From Chryseobacterium cucumeris (lineage in GTDB: Bacteria > Bacteroidota > Bacteroidia > Flavobacteriales > Weeksellaceae): a stretch of 64,000 nucleotides of DNA. A program made the position numbers and the translations under genes. The stretch lies in NCBI RefSeq assembly GCF_001593385.1, contig NZ_LUVZ01000023.1, positions 248,001 through 312,000 of the forward strand. The letters run 5' to 3'. The notes under the pieces were generated by a model. The model was not told the DNA's origin, did no database searches, and saw nothing but the letters and a program-made list of their open reading frames with translations. The stretch's first letter is position 1. Each line of letters starts with the position of its first letter. This document shows, piece after piece, positions 33,827-43,256 of this stretch.

Positions 33827-34672
33827 GTGGCTTACCATACAGATCATTTTCCTATTTTGGGAATTCAGGAATTTAGTGATAATCAGTTGAAAAGCTGTAA
33901 TCTGCTGTTCAATGAACTTTCAGGAGCGCGCTCCATTGATGATCCGCACAAACATGATTTTTTTATCATCAATCTTTTTGAGAAGGGAGTAGGTTCGCAT
34001 ACCATAGATTTTACAGAATATCAGGTTAAAGACCATCAGATTCATCTTGTTTTTCCCGATCAGGTACACCAATGGGTGATTGAAAAAGAAACCATCGGGT
34101 ATCAGCTGATGATCAGCAGAGATTGGTTTGAAAGTTTTCTGCCCTCATTACGGTTTTCTGCCTCGTATTATCAGAATCATCCGGTGATCAATCTTTCCAA
34201 AGAAGTTTTTGAAACTTTTCTGTATGAATTTCAGGCTATCCAGAAAGAATTGAGTGGGGAAAAAGTCTTTTGGGAATTGATTCAAAAAAGAAGTGAATTG
34301 ATTGGTTTGCTGGTGAGCCAATCTGTGGAGGGTGCTTTCAAAGATTTTGAAATTTACAATTCTAATCCTATTATTTCAAAGTTTCTCCATCTTATTGATG
34401 AATATTTCAAAACAGAAAGATCCGTTTCTTTTTATGCAGATAAACTGAATATTTCCGCCAATTATCTGAATATTGTCTGCAAGAAAAACCTCAATGCTTC
34501 AGCTTCATCCCTTATTCAGGACCGTATTTTACTGGAAGCCAAAAGACTGTTGAAAGTTTCCGAAATGTCAGTGAAAGACATTGTCTATGATCTCGGGTTC
34601 TATGATCATGCCAGCTTTTCCAAATTCTTTAAAGCCCAAACGGGAATGACACCTTCCCAGTTTAAAGAATAA
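33827..34672 (+). CDS. AraC family transcriptional regulator
   Basis: An approximately 281-aa regulator with an N-terminal cupin ('SIDDPHKHDFFIINLFEKGV', 'QIHLVFPDQVHQW') and a C-terminal AraC double helix-turn-helix (about 195-280; 'VSFYADKLNISANYLN', 'DLGFYDHASFSKFFKAQTGM'). No ATG is available at the start. A GTG at 33827 fits the usual N-terminus 'YHTDHFPILGIQEF' and is preferred to the GTG at 33767, which adds a hydrophobic non-family extension. It lies between two paralogous amidohydrolase genes and probably controls one or both, in response to their substrate (inference). Confidence 0.85.
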   Translation: MAYHTDHFPILGIQEFSDNQLKSCNLLFNELSGARSIDDPHKHDFFIINLFEKGVGSHTIDFTEYQVKDHQIHLVFPDQVHQWVIEKETIGYQLMISRDWFESFLPSLRFSASYYQNHPVINLSKEVFETFLYEFQAIQKELSGEKVFWELIQKRSELIGLLVSQSVEGAFKDFEIYNSNPIISKFLHLIDEYFKTERSVSFYADKLNISANYLNIVCKKNLNASASSLIQDRILLEAKRLLKVSEMSVKDIVYDLGFYDHASFSKFFKAQTGMTPSQFKE

Positions 34673-34724
34673 TCTGTACAAAACAAGACATAATTGATAC
34701 ACCGGTTTTAGCTTGAACATGGGT

Positions 34725-34732
34725 TAATTTTG
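34725..34732 (+). promoter_or_regulatory. Promoter box of the second amidohydrolase gene
   Basis: TAATTTTG, identical to the box before the first paralogue, about 20 bp before the ATG at 34752. Confidence 0.4.
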
Positions 34733-34751
34733 TATTGTTAAAATTTAAATC

Positions 34752-35990
34752 ATGCAATTTCCCTATCAATTAACAGCAAAAGGAAACTATTCCCTTAAAA
34801 ATGTCCGCCTGGAGACTGGCTTTGAATACGAAAATGAAGAGGTTATCGGAACAAAAACAGGCCTTTTCAGTATTGAAATTGAAGACGGAAAAATAAAAAC
34901 AGTAAAAGCTAATGATCCTGCTTCCAAAGCAATTGATGCAAAAGGTTATCTGATGCTTCCTGCTTTCAGAGACATGCATATTCATCTGGATAAAACCCTG
35001 TATGGTCTTCCATGGCAGGCACTTTCTCCGAAAAGAAGAACCGTGAAGGATATGATTGCCTATGAACAGGAAATCATTCCTGAATTGCTGAAAACTTCGG
35101 TAAGCAGAGCAGAACAGCTGATCAGTTTGCAGCAGCATTACGGAACTCATTTTGCGAGAACCCATTTTAATATTGATCCTACCTCTGGATTGAAATCCCT
35201 GGAACATCTTGAGCAGGCTCTTGAAAATAAAAGAGATTCTTTCAAAGCCGAGCTGGTTGCTTTTCCACAGCATGGAGTGTATTATACGGAATCTGCTCCG
35301 TTGATGAAAGAAGCAGCACAGTTGAAAAGTGTAGAATTCATTGGTGGGCTGGATCCTTTAAGTATTGATGGAAGTATTGAGAAAGTAATGGATTTTACCG
35401 TTCAGCTGGCTTTAGATCACAACAAAGGAATTGATATTCACCTGCACGAAGCAGGAGAGTCTGGAATGAAAACCATCAGTTATCTGATTGATAAAGCGAT
35501 GGAAAACCCTGCACTTCAGGGAAAAACGTTTGTAAGCCATGCATTTGCTTTAGCCCATCTTTCACCCAAAGAAACAGAGCAGATTGCAGAAAGACTGGCT
35601 GCCGGAAAAGTGGGAATTGTTTCTTCCGTACCTTTTAAAGGAAAAATAATGCCTATTCCAACGCTGAAAAAATATGGGGTTAATGTATTGATCGGAAATG
35701 ATAATGTACAGGACTACTGGAGTACCTTCGGATCGGGAAATATGCTGCAGAAAGCAAATCTTATTGCAGAGCTGTATGGTTATGCTACGGAATATGCCTT
35801 ATCAAGAGCCTTGCAGTTTGCTACTCAAAGCACTCTTCCTCTGGATGAAAAAGGAAAGCAGCAATGGCCAAAAGCCGGTGATGAAGCAGCAATTGTTCTG
35901 ACAGATGCTTCATGCTCTGCAGAAGCTGTTTCCAGAATGTCTGAAATAAAAGCCCTGATGAATGACGGGAATTTATTTTGGAGAAATTAA
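34752..35990 (+). CDS. Amidohydrolase, cytosine-deaminase-like, cytoplasmic paralogue
   Basis: A 412-aa paralogue of the 32295 product, sharing 'YSLKNVRLETGFEYE', 'DMHIHLDKTLYG', 'ELVAFPQHGV', 'GIDIHLHEAGESGMKT', 'VSHAFA', 'IPTLKKYGVNVLIGND' and the C-terminal 'ASCSAEAVSRMSEIKALM'. Metal-ligand residues are all kept. Unlike the upstream copy it has no export signal, so the pair may act on the same substrate in two compartments, or one is exported with a cofactor by Tat. Followed by a terminator. Confidence 0.87.
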   Translation: MQFPYQLTAKGNYSLKNVRLETGFEYENEEVIGTKTGLFSIEIEDGKIKTVKANDPASKAIDAKGYLMLPAFRDMHIHLDKTLYGLPWQALSPKRRTVKDMIAYEQEIIPELLKTSVSRAEQLISLQQHYGTHFARTHFNIDPTSGLKSLEHLEQALENKRDSFKAELVAFPQHGVYYTESAPLMKEAAQLKSVEFIGGLDPLSIDGSIEKVMDFTVQLALDHNKGIDIHLHEAGESGMKTISYLIDKAMENPALQGKTFVSHAFALAHLSPKETEQIAERLAAGKVGIVSSVPFKGKIMPIPTLKKYGVNVLIGNDNVQDYWSTFGSGNMLQKANLIAELYGYATEYALSRALQFATQSTLPLDEKGKQQWPKAGDEAAIVLTDASCSAEAVSRMSEIKALMNDGNLFWRN

Positions 35991-36031
35991 TGTGAAGTAT
36001 ATATATTTTTATACACTTGTTTTTTGTAACT

Positions 36032-36062
36032 GCCATCGGAAGTTTTTCTGGTGGCTTTTTTT
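36032..36062 (+). terminator. Terminator after the second amidohydrolase
   Basis: 10-bp stem (36032-36041 with 36046-36055, two G-U pairs), 4-base loop and a run of seven T. Confidence 0.75.
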
Positions 36063-36064
36063 GA

Positions 36065-36250
36065 ATGGGGTGCGGGTTTCGGGTTTTGAGATTCGTGATT
36101 CGAGTTTTGAGTTTGGGGATTTTTATTGTGAACTTCGAATTTTTTATATTCAATAGGAACGGGCTTTAGCCCGTTTGAAATTAGTTAAAAAATCCTCTGG
36201 CTTTAGCCAAAACCTACTAAGAATCTGTGATAATCTGTGAAAATTCGTGG
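36065..36250. repeat. Composite dispersed repeat, copy C (fills most of the 36063-36417 gap)
   Basis: Order: low-complexity TTCGGGTTTTGAG-like stretch (36067-36120), ATTCAATAGGAACGGGCTTT, the palindrome ACGGGCTTTAGCCCGT (36159-36174), GGCTTTAGCC followed by AAAAC (36199-36213), and AATCTGTGATAATCTGTGAA (from 36222) ending in AATTCGTGG. Same module order as 28276-28520. The remaining 36251-36417 shows no gene. Confidence 0.65.
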
Positions 36251-36417
36251 TCAGACAAAAGAAAATAACTGTTGAAATGACCAACTTCAGATTTTGTAAT
36301 GTGAACACCCCGTAATATTGAAGTATGCAGAATTCTGTAAAAGCAGAGAATAATGATGAAAAAGGGGCATCTGGTTTTGAAATAGCCCTTTTTTATTTTC
36401 AATTATTAATGATTATT

Positions 36418-36618
36418 TTAATTTTGCTTTATGACTTTTTTGTCAGTAAAATACATAATTGCTCCTATTATAGGGAATCCAAACTGTAACCAGACATAAT
36501 TATTTTTTTGTCGTTTACTTAGATTTTTATTTTTCAAAATATCTCTAATTGTATAGATGTTTAATATTGCAAACAGTAAAAATGCAATTAACAGTATTTC
36601 GGGATTTTCAATAAGCAT
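36418..36618 (-). CDS. PLD nuclease N-terminal (PLDc_N) domain protein
   Basis: A 66-aa membrane protein with two helices (about 7-22 and 44-60). The pattern 'LNIYTIRDILKN ... WLQFGFPIIGAIMYF' is that of the PLDc_N family, a small two-helix membrane module. Function unknown. Isolated gene on the minus strand. Confidence 0.75.
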   Translation of the reverse strand: MLIENPEILLIAFLLFAILNIYTIRDILKNKNLSKRQKNNYVWLQFGFPIIGAIMYFTDKKVIKQN

Positions 36619-36726
36619 AATATTAATGTTTTAAGATATTGATGATTTTAAAATTGTGAAATAAATGTAAAAAGATATTTTTAAATCACTATTTAAAATG
36701 TTTGGATTAATACCATTTTTAACAAT

Positions 36727-36764
36727 AAAAAAAGCCCTCAGAAAATATTTCCGAAGGCCTTTTA
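36727..36764 (-). terminator. Terminator of the TonB receptor/lipoprotein operon
   Basis: Imperfect long stem (AAAGCCCTCAGAAA against TTTCCGAAGGCCTT) with the A-run on the left giving a U-tract for minus-strand transcripts, about 35 bp after the lipoprotein stop. Confidence 0.65.
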
Positions 36765-36798
36765 TTTGAAATTAAATCTAGGTACTTATATGATGATG

Positions 36799-38208
36799 TT
36801 ATAAGTTAAAGTTAGTCCATCCTGCATACCAAGTATCAGTGGCATCTTTTACAGCACCTCTGTAAGTAACCTGTGTAAACCAGGTTGCTAATTTAGGGTT
36901 TGTAAACGCTCCACCTGTTAACAATGGAGAACCTGCATTAGGAGTAAAGTTTGGTGTAGTTCCTGCAGGAGCCCATGCACCAGCAAGTTTTACATCAGCT
37001 GTAGAAGCAAGAATTGTATTTCCTTTAGCATTAAACCAAGTCGTAAGATCGTTTAATGTATATGTTGTCGGAGTAGATGTAGATGGTCCGAATTTTAAAG
37101 GAGTTGTATTTCCTGCTAAAACGTTGTTTTCAAAGAATAATTTGTTACCTACGATGTTGTTATCCGTTGGAGATCCTTTAGTAGCATCAATGAATAAACC
37201 AACCGGGAATCCTGTAAATACAGAGTTGAATACAGAGATAGAAGAGTTTCTTCTGATCTGTAATGCATTCTGGAATAACGCATTGATTGATCCCGGAGCA
37301 GCAGAGTTGATTGGCCCGATAATCGTCATGTTAGAGAATGTAGCTGAAGTCTGAGGCGTTAAAGTAGAACCGTTGGCATCATTATCAGATTCAAATGCGT
37401 TAGAACCGGAAACGTCAGCTACCTGAGAATCTCTTACTGCGATACCAAACTGTACATTTCCTGAATACCCGTTGTCAGTATCGAAATCGTCATCAAGACC
37501 TTTATAAGAAATAAGGTGAGAACAGTTTACTGTTCCTCCGAACCACTCAAAACTGTCATCGTTAGCATAAGCAACTTCTACATAATCCACTGTAGTTCCG
37601 CTACCTACACCACCGAATGTAAGTCCGTTGATCTCTTTATCTGGTAAGAATGCATATCCTGCATATTCTATTCTTACATATTTTAATACTCCACTGTTGT
37701 CAGCAGCATTATTTCCTCCATAAAGTCCAAGACCTTCAGAGTTGTTAATACCTCCTTCAATTTCTCCAACGCCGTTTGTTCCTCCGAAAGATGCATTAGT
37801 AGGAGCATTTCCTAAGATTACTACACCTGCCCAGTCTCCTCTTTTAGGACTTGCTTTCTCTGAAGTGAAGATAATAGGATTGGCAGCAGTTCCTTCTGCC
37901 ATGATTTTGCTTCCTCTTGTAATGATTAAAGCTCCGTTTTTATCAGCTTCACCTACAATCTTTGTACCTGGCTCGATCGTTAAAGTAGCTCCGTTAGTTA
38001 CATATACCAGTCCTCTCAGCTTATAGATTTTATTGGCTTTAAGTGTAGTATTGGAAGTGATTTTTCCTGAAAGAATAAGGTTTTCAGTGTCTCCGTTTCC
38101 ATTACCTCCATTTTGAATAATGGTAGGTCCATCTTCTTCTATATTTCTACATGCGGTAGTTGATACTAGAGCGCCAAGCATTAAAGAATATAAAACGAAC
38201 TTTTTCAT
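36799..38208 (-). CDS. Beta-helix surface lipoprotein paired with a TonB receptor
   Basis: A 469-aa lipoprotein (MKKFVLYSLMLGALVSTTAC, Cys20) with a Gly/Asn linker and then a right-handed beta-helix/pectate-lyase-like body ('TLTIEPGTKIVGEADKNG', 'PIIFTSEKASPKRGDWAGV', 'GLDDDFDTDNGYSGN', 'VFNSVFTGFPVGL'). The Asp-rich segment DDDFDTDNG suggests calcium or substrate binding. Proteins of this type recur in Bacteroidetes immediately downstream of a TonB-dependent receptor, as here (44-bp gap), and probably form the surface lid or capture subunit. Substrate unknown. Confidence 0.75.
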   Translation of the reverse strand: MKKFVLYSLMLGALVSTTACRNIEEDGPTIIQNGGNGNGDTENLILSGKITSNTTLKANKIYKLRGLVYVTNGATLTIEPGTKIVGEADKNGALIITRGSKIMAEGTAANPIIFTSEKASPKRGDWAGVVILGNAPTNASFGGTNGVGEIEGGINNSEGLGLYGGNNAADNSGVLKYVRIEYAGYAFLPDKEINGLTFGGVGSGTTVDYVEVAYANDDSFEWFGGTVNCSHLISYKGLDDDFDTDNGYSGNVQFGIAVRDSQVADVSGSNAFESDNDANGSTLTPQTSATFSNMTIIGPINSAAPGSINALFQNALQIRRNSSISVFNSVFTGFPVGLFIDATKGSPTDNNIVGNKLFFENNVLAGNTTPLKFGPSTSTPTTYTLNDLTTWFNAKGNTILASTADVKLAGAWAPAGTTPNFTPNAGSPLLTGGAFTNPKLATWFTQVTYRGAVKDATDTWYAGWTNFNL

Positions 38209-38252
38209 GTTATAAAGAATTAAATTATTTATTAGATTATTTGTTGAGTGAA

Positions 38253-41042
38253 TTAAAAATTGTATCCCAGTGTTAAACTGATATTGGTTCCTGTAAGTCT
38301 TTCAATAGCAAGAGCATCTTTGCTGTCATACTTGCCATTGTCATTCAGGTCATGGTAGAATTTAGCACGACGGTTCAGGATATCTGAAACATTCAGCTTG
38401 ATCTCTCCCTTGTTGCTCCATAGTTTTTTAGCAAGCTGGAAATCCAGAAGAGGTCTAGGTGCTTCCCAGATTGGTGGAACCTGATCGTTTCCTACGTAAA
38501 GGATTCTTCTTCCGATCATGTTGAATAATAGCGTTGAAGACCATCCTGATTTTTCAGTGTCATACTGAAGACTTAGGTTGACAGTATATGGAGATTGTCC
38601 CTGCATTGGTCTGTCAATATTGGTAGCTTCGTCTGTTACTCTGTTTTTGATTAATGCTACGTTTCCACCAAGGGTAAAGTTTTTAAGAGCACTTACAAAA
38701 TCCAGTTTTTTTCTGGCTTCAACTTCCAATCCATAAGCATCCGCTTTATCTACGTTAAGGTAGTTGAAAGTGTTACTTGTTCCTACCCCTGATTGGTTGA
38801 AGTATAATTCGATAGGCTTTTTGAAGTTTTTATAGAAACCTGCCACGGATATAATTTCCCCGTTTCTTGGGTAGAATTCCCAACGAAGATCGGCACTCGT
38901 TATTTTAGTTCTTTCGATAGATTTGTTACCGATTACAGTTGCTCCAAGGTCAAAATCATAATATGCCAAAGGAGAAACCTCTCTGAATTCCGGTCTTACA
39001 ACAGTTTGTGAACCCGCAAGACGGATATTCATTTTAGGATTTACCTTGAATGTTAAATTCACAGCAGGTAAGAAATCTGTAACACGAGTGTTTACAAAAC
39101 GGTCATCACTCTTTTTTGTGCTACCTACCAACTGGTCAAAGTTCTCCACTCTTAATCCCCAGACAGCTCTTAACCATGGTGTGAAGTTATTGTCAAACTG
39201 TAAGTATCCTGCGTTAAGGATGGTATTGGCAATATATCTGTACTGGTTTCCAGCAATTTCATCAAATGTAAATCCTCCGTTGGTTCCGAAGTTACCAGGA
39301 TTGAAGATGGTTTCAAAAGGCTGGGAAAGTAATCCCTGATTGAAGTTTTCAAGTCTTACAGAGAATGGTCTTGAGTTGTATATTCTGTCTTTAACCTGGA
39401 ATAAATAACCTCCTTTGATCGTTTGCTTTTGTCCGAACATCGTAAACGTCTTGGATACGTCACCTCCTGCATTATACAGATAGTCGCTCAGAGTAGAGTA
39501 GAATACACTTCCTGATTTTTGGGAAAGACCGTTGGAAATCAAAGCTAAATAAGGACTTCCCGGCATGTTTGTATATTGGTTATACTGTAAACGCTGCAGC
39601 AAAGGAATATACTGATCAAGGATTCCGAAACTTCCGTACCAGTTTACGGTTAATCCGCCAAGAACATCAATTTTATGATTACCGGAAAGGGTAGAGTTAT
39701 AGAAAGTTGTTTCTTTAAATCCAATTTCCCTTGCCATGATATTGGTACCGTTAATCGGATCAAATTCAAAGTCCTTTCCTGTTCTGAAGGACATGTGGTT
39801 TACTGTATTATTAGTAATGATATTCTTCAGGGAAATTTTGTTGTTGTTGTTCAGCTTTAAAGAAAGGTTCAACATCCCTCCTAAAATAATATCATTGCTG
39901 TATTTTTCTGTAAAATAATCGAAGTTGGTATCAGCAAGCTGGTTGTTGATGGTAAAGAAACGGTTGGTAGACTCCGTTCTTCTTTTGTTGTTACTATAGT
40001 TTAAAACAGCAATTACTCCTAAATCTTTTCCGAATAATTTCGTATTGAAACCTCCGTCAAGTTGTAAACTTAAGTTTTCAGGATAACCGATACTGTTGTA
40101 TCCAAGATTCTTTGTATATCCTTTACCAATCTCTGTTTTCTGTGCTTCAGTCAGAATACTGAAAGCATTTTTTGCAGGCATATTGGTAGGAAGTTTTCTG
40201 TAACCGTCATCGATTCCTAAAAAGTCCCACTTTCCTCCTTTCTGCATATGGAATTCCTGTCCCATAGTAGCGGTGTTTCCACCTACACCTACCTGTACAT
40301 TGAAGAAATTTTTATTAGGAATGTCTTTCGTATTTACCTGAATCAATGCACCGCCCCATTCACCTGTATATTCAGGAATGAACGTTTTGTTGATAACAAG
40401 GGTTTCGATAACATTCGCAGGGAAAAGGTCAAAAGAGAAAGTCTTTCTGTCAGGCTCCGTGCTGGATAACTGAATACCATTCAGCATCGCCTGGTTATAA
40501 CGGTCTGATAAACCTCTTACTACAATATATTTTCCGTCAAATAAACTCACTCCGGAAACTCTTTTCAGAACTTCACCTGTGTTCCTGTCCGGACTTCTTT
40601 TGATCGCTTCAACACCAATAACCTGAGAAACTACACCTGCGTTCTTTTGTAAACCGATGGTAGAGGCTATGGTTTCTTTTCTTGCATTTGATTTTATGAC
40701 AACTCCCTCAATTTCTTTTTCTTTGGTAGATGGCTTATCCAGAACGATGTCAAGATGAGTATTACCTTCATTCTTTATAATAACCTCACTGATCTCTTTT
40801 CTGTTATACCCGTTGGAACTTACCGTTACGATGTAATTGGCTCCGGGAGAAAGGTTGATAGAGTAGTATCCGGAAATGTCAGTAGTTACTTCCTGGCCAT
40901 TTACTTTTACTTTTACCCCTTCTATAGGAGAATTGTCTTTCTCGTCCAATACCCTACCTTCCAAAATCTGACTTTGTGCAAAAGCATAGCCAGCAGAAAA
41001 CAAGGCAAGTAGCATGATGCTCTTGTGGAGTTGTTTTTTCAT
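38253..41042 (-). CDS. TonB-dependent outer-membrane receptor
   Basis: A 929-aa receptor. Signal peptide about 1-22 (LLALFSAGYAFA); N-terminal carboxypeptidase-regulatory-like domain (about 26-105: 'LEGRVLDEKDNSPIEGVKV'); plug domain (about 125-240: 'EVLKRVSGVSLFDGKYIVVR', 'YNQAMLNGIQLSSTEPDRKT'); then the 22-strand barrel ending in 'GTNISLTLGYNF', with terminal aromatic Phe as expected. It imports an unknown ligand across the outer membrane using TonB energy. It is not SusC-like (no SusD partner); its partner is the beta-helix lipoprotein downstream. Divergent from a PhoB/PhoR-like two-component system. Confidence 0.9.
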   Translation of the reverse strand: MKKQLHKSIMLLALFSAGYAFAQSQILEGRVLDEKDNSPIEGVKVKVNGQEVTTDISGYYSINLSPGANYIVTVSSNGYNRKEISEVIIKNEGNTHLDIVLDKPSTKEKEIEGVVIKSNARKETIASTIGLQKNAGVVSQVIGVEAIKRSPDRNTGEVLKRVSGVSLFDGKYIVVRGLSDRYNQAMLNGIQLSSTEPDRKTFSFDLFPANVIETLVINKTFIPEYTGEWGGALIQVNTKDIPNKNFFNVQVGVGGNTATMGQEFHMQKGGKWDFLGIDDGYRKLPTNMPAKNAFSILTEAQKTEIGKGYTKNLGYNSIGYPENLSLQLDGGFNTKLFGKDLGVIAVLNYSNNKRRTESTNRFFTINNQLADTNFDYFTEKYSNDIILGGMLNLSLKLNNNNKISLKNIITNNTVNHMSFRTGKDFEFDPINGTNIMAREIGFKETTFYNSTLSGNHKIDVLGGLTVNWYGSFGILDQYIPLLQRLQYNQYTNMPGSPYLALISNGLSQKSGSVFYSTLSDYLYNAGGDVSKTFTMFGQKQTIKGGYLFQVKDRIYNSRPFSVRLENFNQGLLSQPFETIFNPGNFGTNGGFTFDEIAGNQYRYIANTILNAGYLQFDNNFTPWLRAVWGLRVENFDQLVGSTKKSDDRFVNTRVTDFLPAVNLTFKVNPKMNIRLAGSQTVVRPEFREVSPLAYYDFDLGATVIGNKSIERTKITSADLRWEFYPRNGEIISVAGFYKNFKKPIELYFNQSGVGTSNTFNYLNVDKADAYGLEVEARKKLDFVSALKNFTLGGNVALIKNRVTDEATNIDRPMQGQSPYTVNLSLQYDTEKSGWSSTLLFNMIGRRILYVGNDQVPPIWEAPRPLLDFQLAKKLWSNKGEIKLNVSDILNRRAKFYHDLNDNGKYDSKDALAIERLTGTNISLTLGYNF

Positions 41043-41367
41043 TATTACTTCTTTTACTTCTTTTTCAAGGGCAAAATAAAGGCTAAGTTTTTAAGAAAAC
41101 TTTAGGAGAATCTTAATTAATTATGAAGTTTGTATTAACAGGAGCGTGACTTTTATACTTATCGATGTTTAATTTATATAATTACAATTTTTGTTTTAAT
41201 GTTAATTATTATTCCTTATATTTGATTTGTGTATAATTATTTGTTAGTTTTTTTATTGATTTTGTAATTAGTGTTTAAAATGTTGTTTTTTAATAATTAG
41301 TTAACATTTGGCAGATAGATGAAATCAATTGAAATAATTAATTTTGTGGGAATTCTTAAACTAGAAG
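41043..41367. promoter_or_regulatory. 325-bp divergent control region, TonB receptor/two-component system
   Basis: Very AT-rich, no gene. On the plus strand a good promoter for the response regulator is TTTG (41190-41193) - 23 bp - TATATTTG (41217-41224), which would give a 5' leader of about 135 nt. No convincing minus-strand TAnnTTTG was found for the receptor gene. Confidence 0.5.
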
Positions 41368-42042
41368 ATGAGCAAAAAAATTCTTTTAATAGACGATGAA
41401 CTGGACATTTTAGAGATTCTGTCTTACAATTTGGAAAAGGAAGGGTATGATATCTATACCGCTACCAATGGTAACGAAGGTATAGAAAAAGCGAAGGAAA
41501 TTGTTCCGGATCTTATCTTATTAGATGTCATGATGCCTGAAAAAGATGGTATAGAAACCTGTCAGGAACTTCGTAAAGTGAAAGAACTGCAAAAAACACT
41601 TATTGTGTTCCTTTCTGCAAGAAGCGAAGAGTTTTCTCAATTAGCAGGTTTTCAGGCAGGAGCCAATGATTACATTGTAAAACTGATCAAGCCGAAAATC
41701 CTTATTTCTAAAGTGAATGCATTATTACAGCTAACCTCTCAGGTGTCTGACAATGCAAAACTTATTGAAATCGGTGACCTTGTTATCGATAAAGATAACT
41801 TCAGAGTTTCCAAAAGCGGACAGCAATTTCTTCTTCCCAAAAAAGAATTTGATTTGCTTTACCTTTTGGCTTCCAATACTGAAAAAGTTTTCAAAAGAGA
41901 AGAGATTCTGGAGAAAGTTTGGGGTAATGATGTGATTGTAGGGGAAAGAACTATTGATGTTCACATCAGAAGACTAAGAGAAAAACTGGGAATCAATACG
42001 ATTCAGACATTAAAAGGGATTGGATATAAACTGATCGTTTAA
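41368..42042 (+). CDS. Response regulator, OmpR/PhoB family
   Basis: A 224-aa regulator. The receiver domain has the acidic pair in 'LIDDELDILEIL', phosphoacceptor Asp53 (LLDVMMPEKDG), switch Ser/Thr in 'FLSARSEE' and Lys in 'DYIVKLIKPK' (Leu replaces the usual Pro after the Lys). The C-terminal winged helix contains 'LLPKKEFDLLYLLASNTEKV' and 'VGERTIDVHIRRLREKLGI'. The sensor kinase gene follows 48 bp later. It resembles PhoB-type regulators, but the signal is not known; phosphate control of the neighbouring receptor is only a hypothesis. Confidence 0.9.
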   Translation: MSKKILLIDDELDILEILSYNLEKEGYDIYTATNGNEGIEKAKEIVPDLILLDVMMPEKDGIETCQELRKVKELQKTLIVFLSARSEEFSQLAGFQAGANDYIVKLIKPKILISKVNALLQLTSQVSDNAKLIEIGDLVIDKDNFRVSKSGQQFLLPKKEFDLLYLLASNTEKVFKREEILEKVWGNDVIVGERTIDVHIRRLREKLGINTIQTLKGIGYKLIV

Positions 42043-42090
42043 TTATTTAAAAATCTTAACTTTACGTTCAATCATTAAAACGTTGTAAAA

Positions 42091-43122
42091 TTGAAATTTT
42101 ACAGACTTACCCTTGTTGCCTCGTGTCTGCTGACACTGGTAATGCTCCTTTTAGGTGTCGTATTCGATTCGCTGAAAGATATCTATTATGAGACCCCTTT
42201 GTTCAAAACGGGTCTTTTCATCTGTATTATTCTGATCTTCCTGATCAACTGTGTAGTACTGGAACTCCTTTTCAATTACTACAGCAGAAAACAGGTTAAA
42301 GGTCTTTCCGGATTTCTGCCGCAGGAAATAGTGCAGAATCACGACGAAAATATCACCATCAAAGAATTAGGCGAAAGATTCTCAGATCTGAATCAACAGC
42401 AGGTATCAGAAATTGATATGATGAAAGAGATGGAAAGTTATCGTAAAGAATACATCGGAAATGTTTCTCATGAGCTTAAAACTCCATTATTTTCTATTCA
42501 GGGATATGTAGAGACTTTAAGAGATGGTGGAGTGGATAATCTTACCATCCGCGACAAATATCTCGAAAGAATTGATAAATCGGTAGAAAGACTGATCGCT
42601 ATTGTGACAGATCTTGATATGATTAACAGGCTGGAAGCCGGTGAAATCAATCTTACCGTTTCAAAATTTGATGTCAACCTTCTGATCAAGGAAATCTTCG
42701 ACTTACTTGATCTTGAAGCCGAAAAAAGAAATACAACATTACAGATTCAGACTCTTCATCCACAGATCTTTGTAGAAGCCGATAAACAGAAAATTTCTCA
42801 GGTTTTTATTAATCTGATCTCCAATGCCATTCATTATGCCAACAGACAGGAAGCGAAAGTGATCGTAAAAACCAGCATTCTGAAAAATAAGGTGCTGATA
42901 GAGGTGATAGATAACGGAATGGGAATCAAATCTGAAATTCTTCCAAGAATCTTCGAAAGATTTTATCGTGTGGAAACCAGCAGAAGCAGAAGAGAAGGCG
43001 GTTCAGGACTTGGATTGGCCATTGTAAAGCACATCCTTGAAGCACACAATGAAAACATTACCGTAGAAAGTGTCTACCTTGAAGGGACGAAGTTCAGTTT
43101 TATGCTTGAAAAAAGTAAATAA
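42091..43122 (+). CDS. Sensor histidine kinase, PhoR-like
   Basis: A 343-aa kinase starting at TTG 42091. Two membrane helices (about 7-26 and 41-62) with only a short loop between, so no large periplasmic sensor. HisKA with phospho-acceptor His127 (NVSHELKTPLFSIQG) and an ATPase domain with N box 'NLISNAIHYANR', G1 'DNGMGI', F box 'ERFYRV' and G2 'GGSGLGLAIVKHI'. Operon partner of the response regulator. The short extracytoplasmic part suggests membrane-internal or partner-protein signalling, as in PhoR. Confidence 0.9.
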   Translation: MKFYRLTLVASCLLTLVMLLLGVVFDSLKDIYYETPLFKTGLFICIILIFLINCVVLELLFNYYSRKQVKGLSGFLPQEIVQNHDENITIKELGERFSDLNQQQVSEIDMMKEMESYRKEYIGNVSHELKTPLFSIQGYVETLRDGGVDNLTIRDKYLERIDKSVERLIAIVTDLDMINRLEAGEINLTVSKFDVNLLIKEIFDLLDLEAEKRNTTLQIQTLHPQIFVEADKQKISQVFINLISNAIHYANRQEAKVIVKTSILKNKVLIEVIDNGMGIKSEILPRIFERFYRVETSRSRREGGSGLGLAIVKHILEAHNENITVESVYLEGTKFSFMLEKSK

Positions 43123-43174
43123 TTCCGGCAAAATGTAAGAAAAAAAAATATTTTAAAAAATCCTGAAATATTTT

Positions 43175-43203
43175 TTTGTCACATGTCATTTATTATATAT
43201 TTG
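43175..43203 (+). promoter_or_regulatory. Promoter of the pRiA4b-like gene
   Basis: TTTG (43175-43178), 17-bp spacer, TATATTTG (43196-43203): a near-perfect Bacteroidetes housekeeping promoter, about 50 bp before the ATG at 43257. Confidence 0.6.
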
Positions 43204-43256
43204 CAACAGAGATTTATCATAATTATAAAGGCAAAAAAGTAATTTAAGAAACTGAT

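Noticed and set aside
34770..35273. Minus-strand 167-aa frame
   Set aside because: Antisense to the second amidohydrolase; no family signal.
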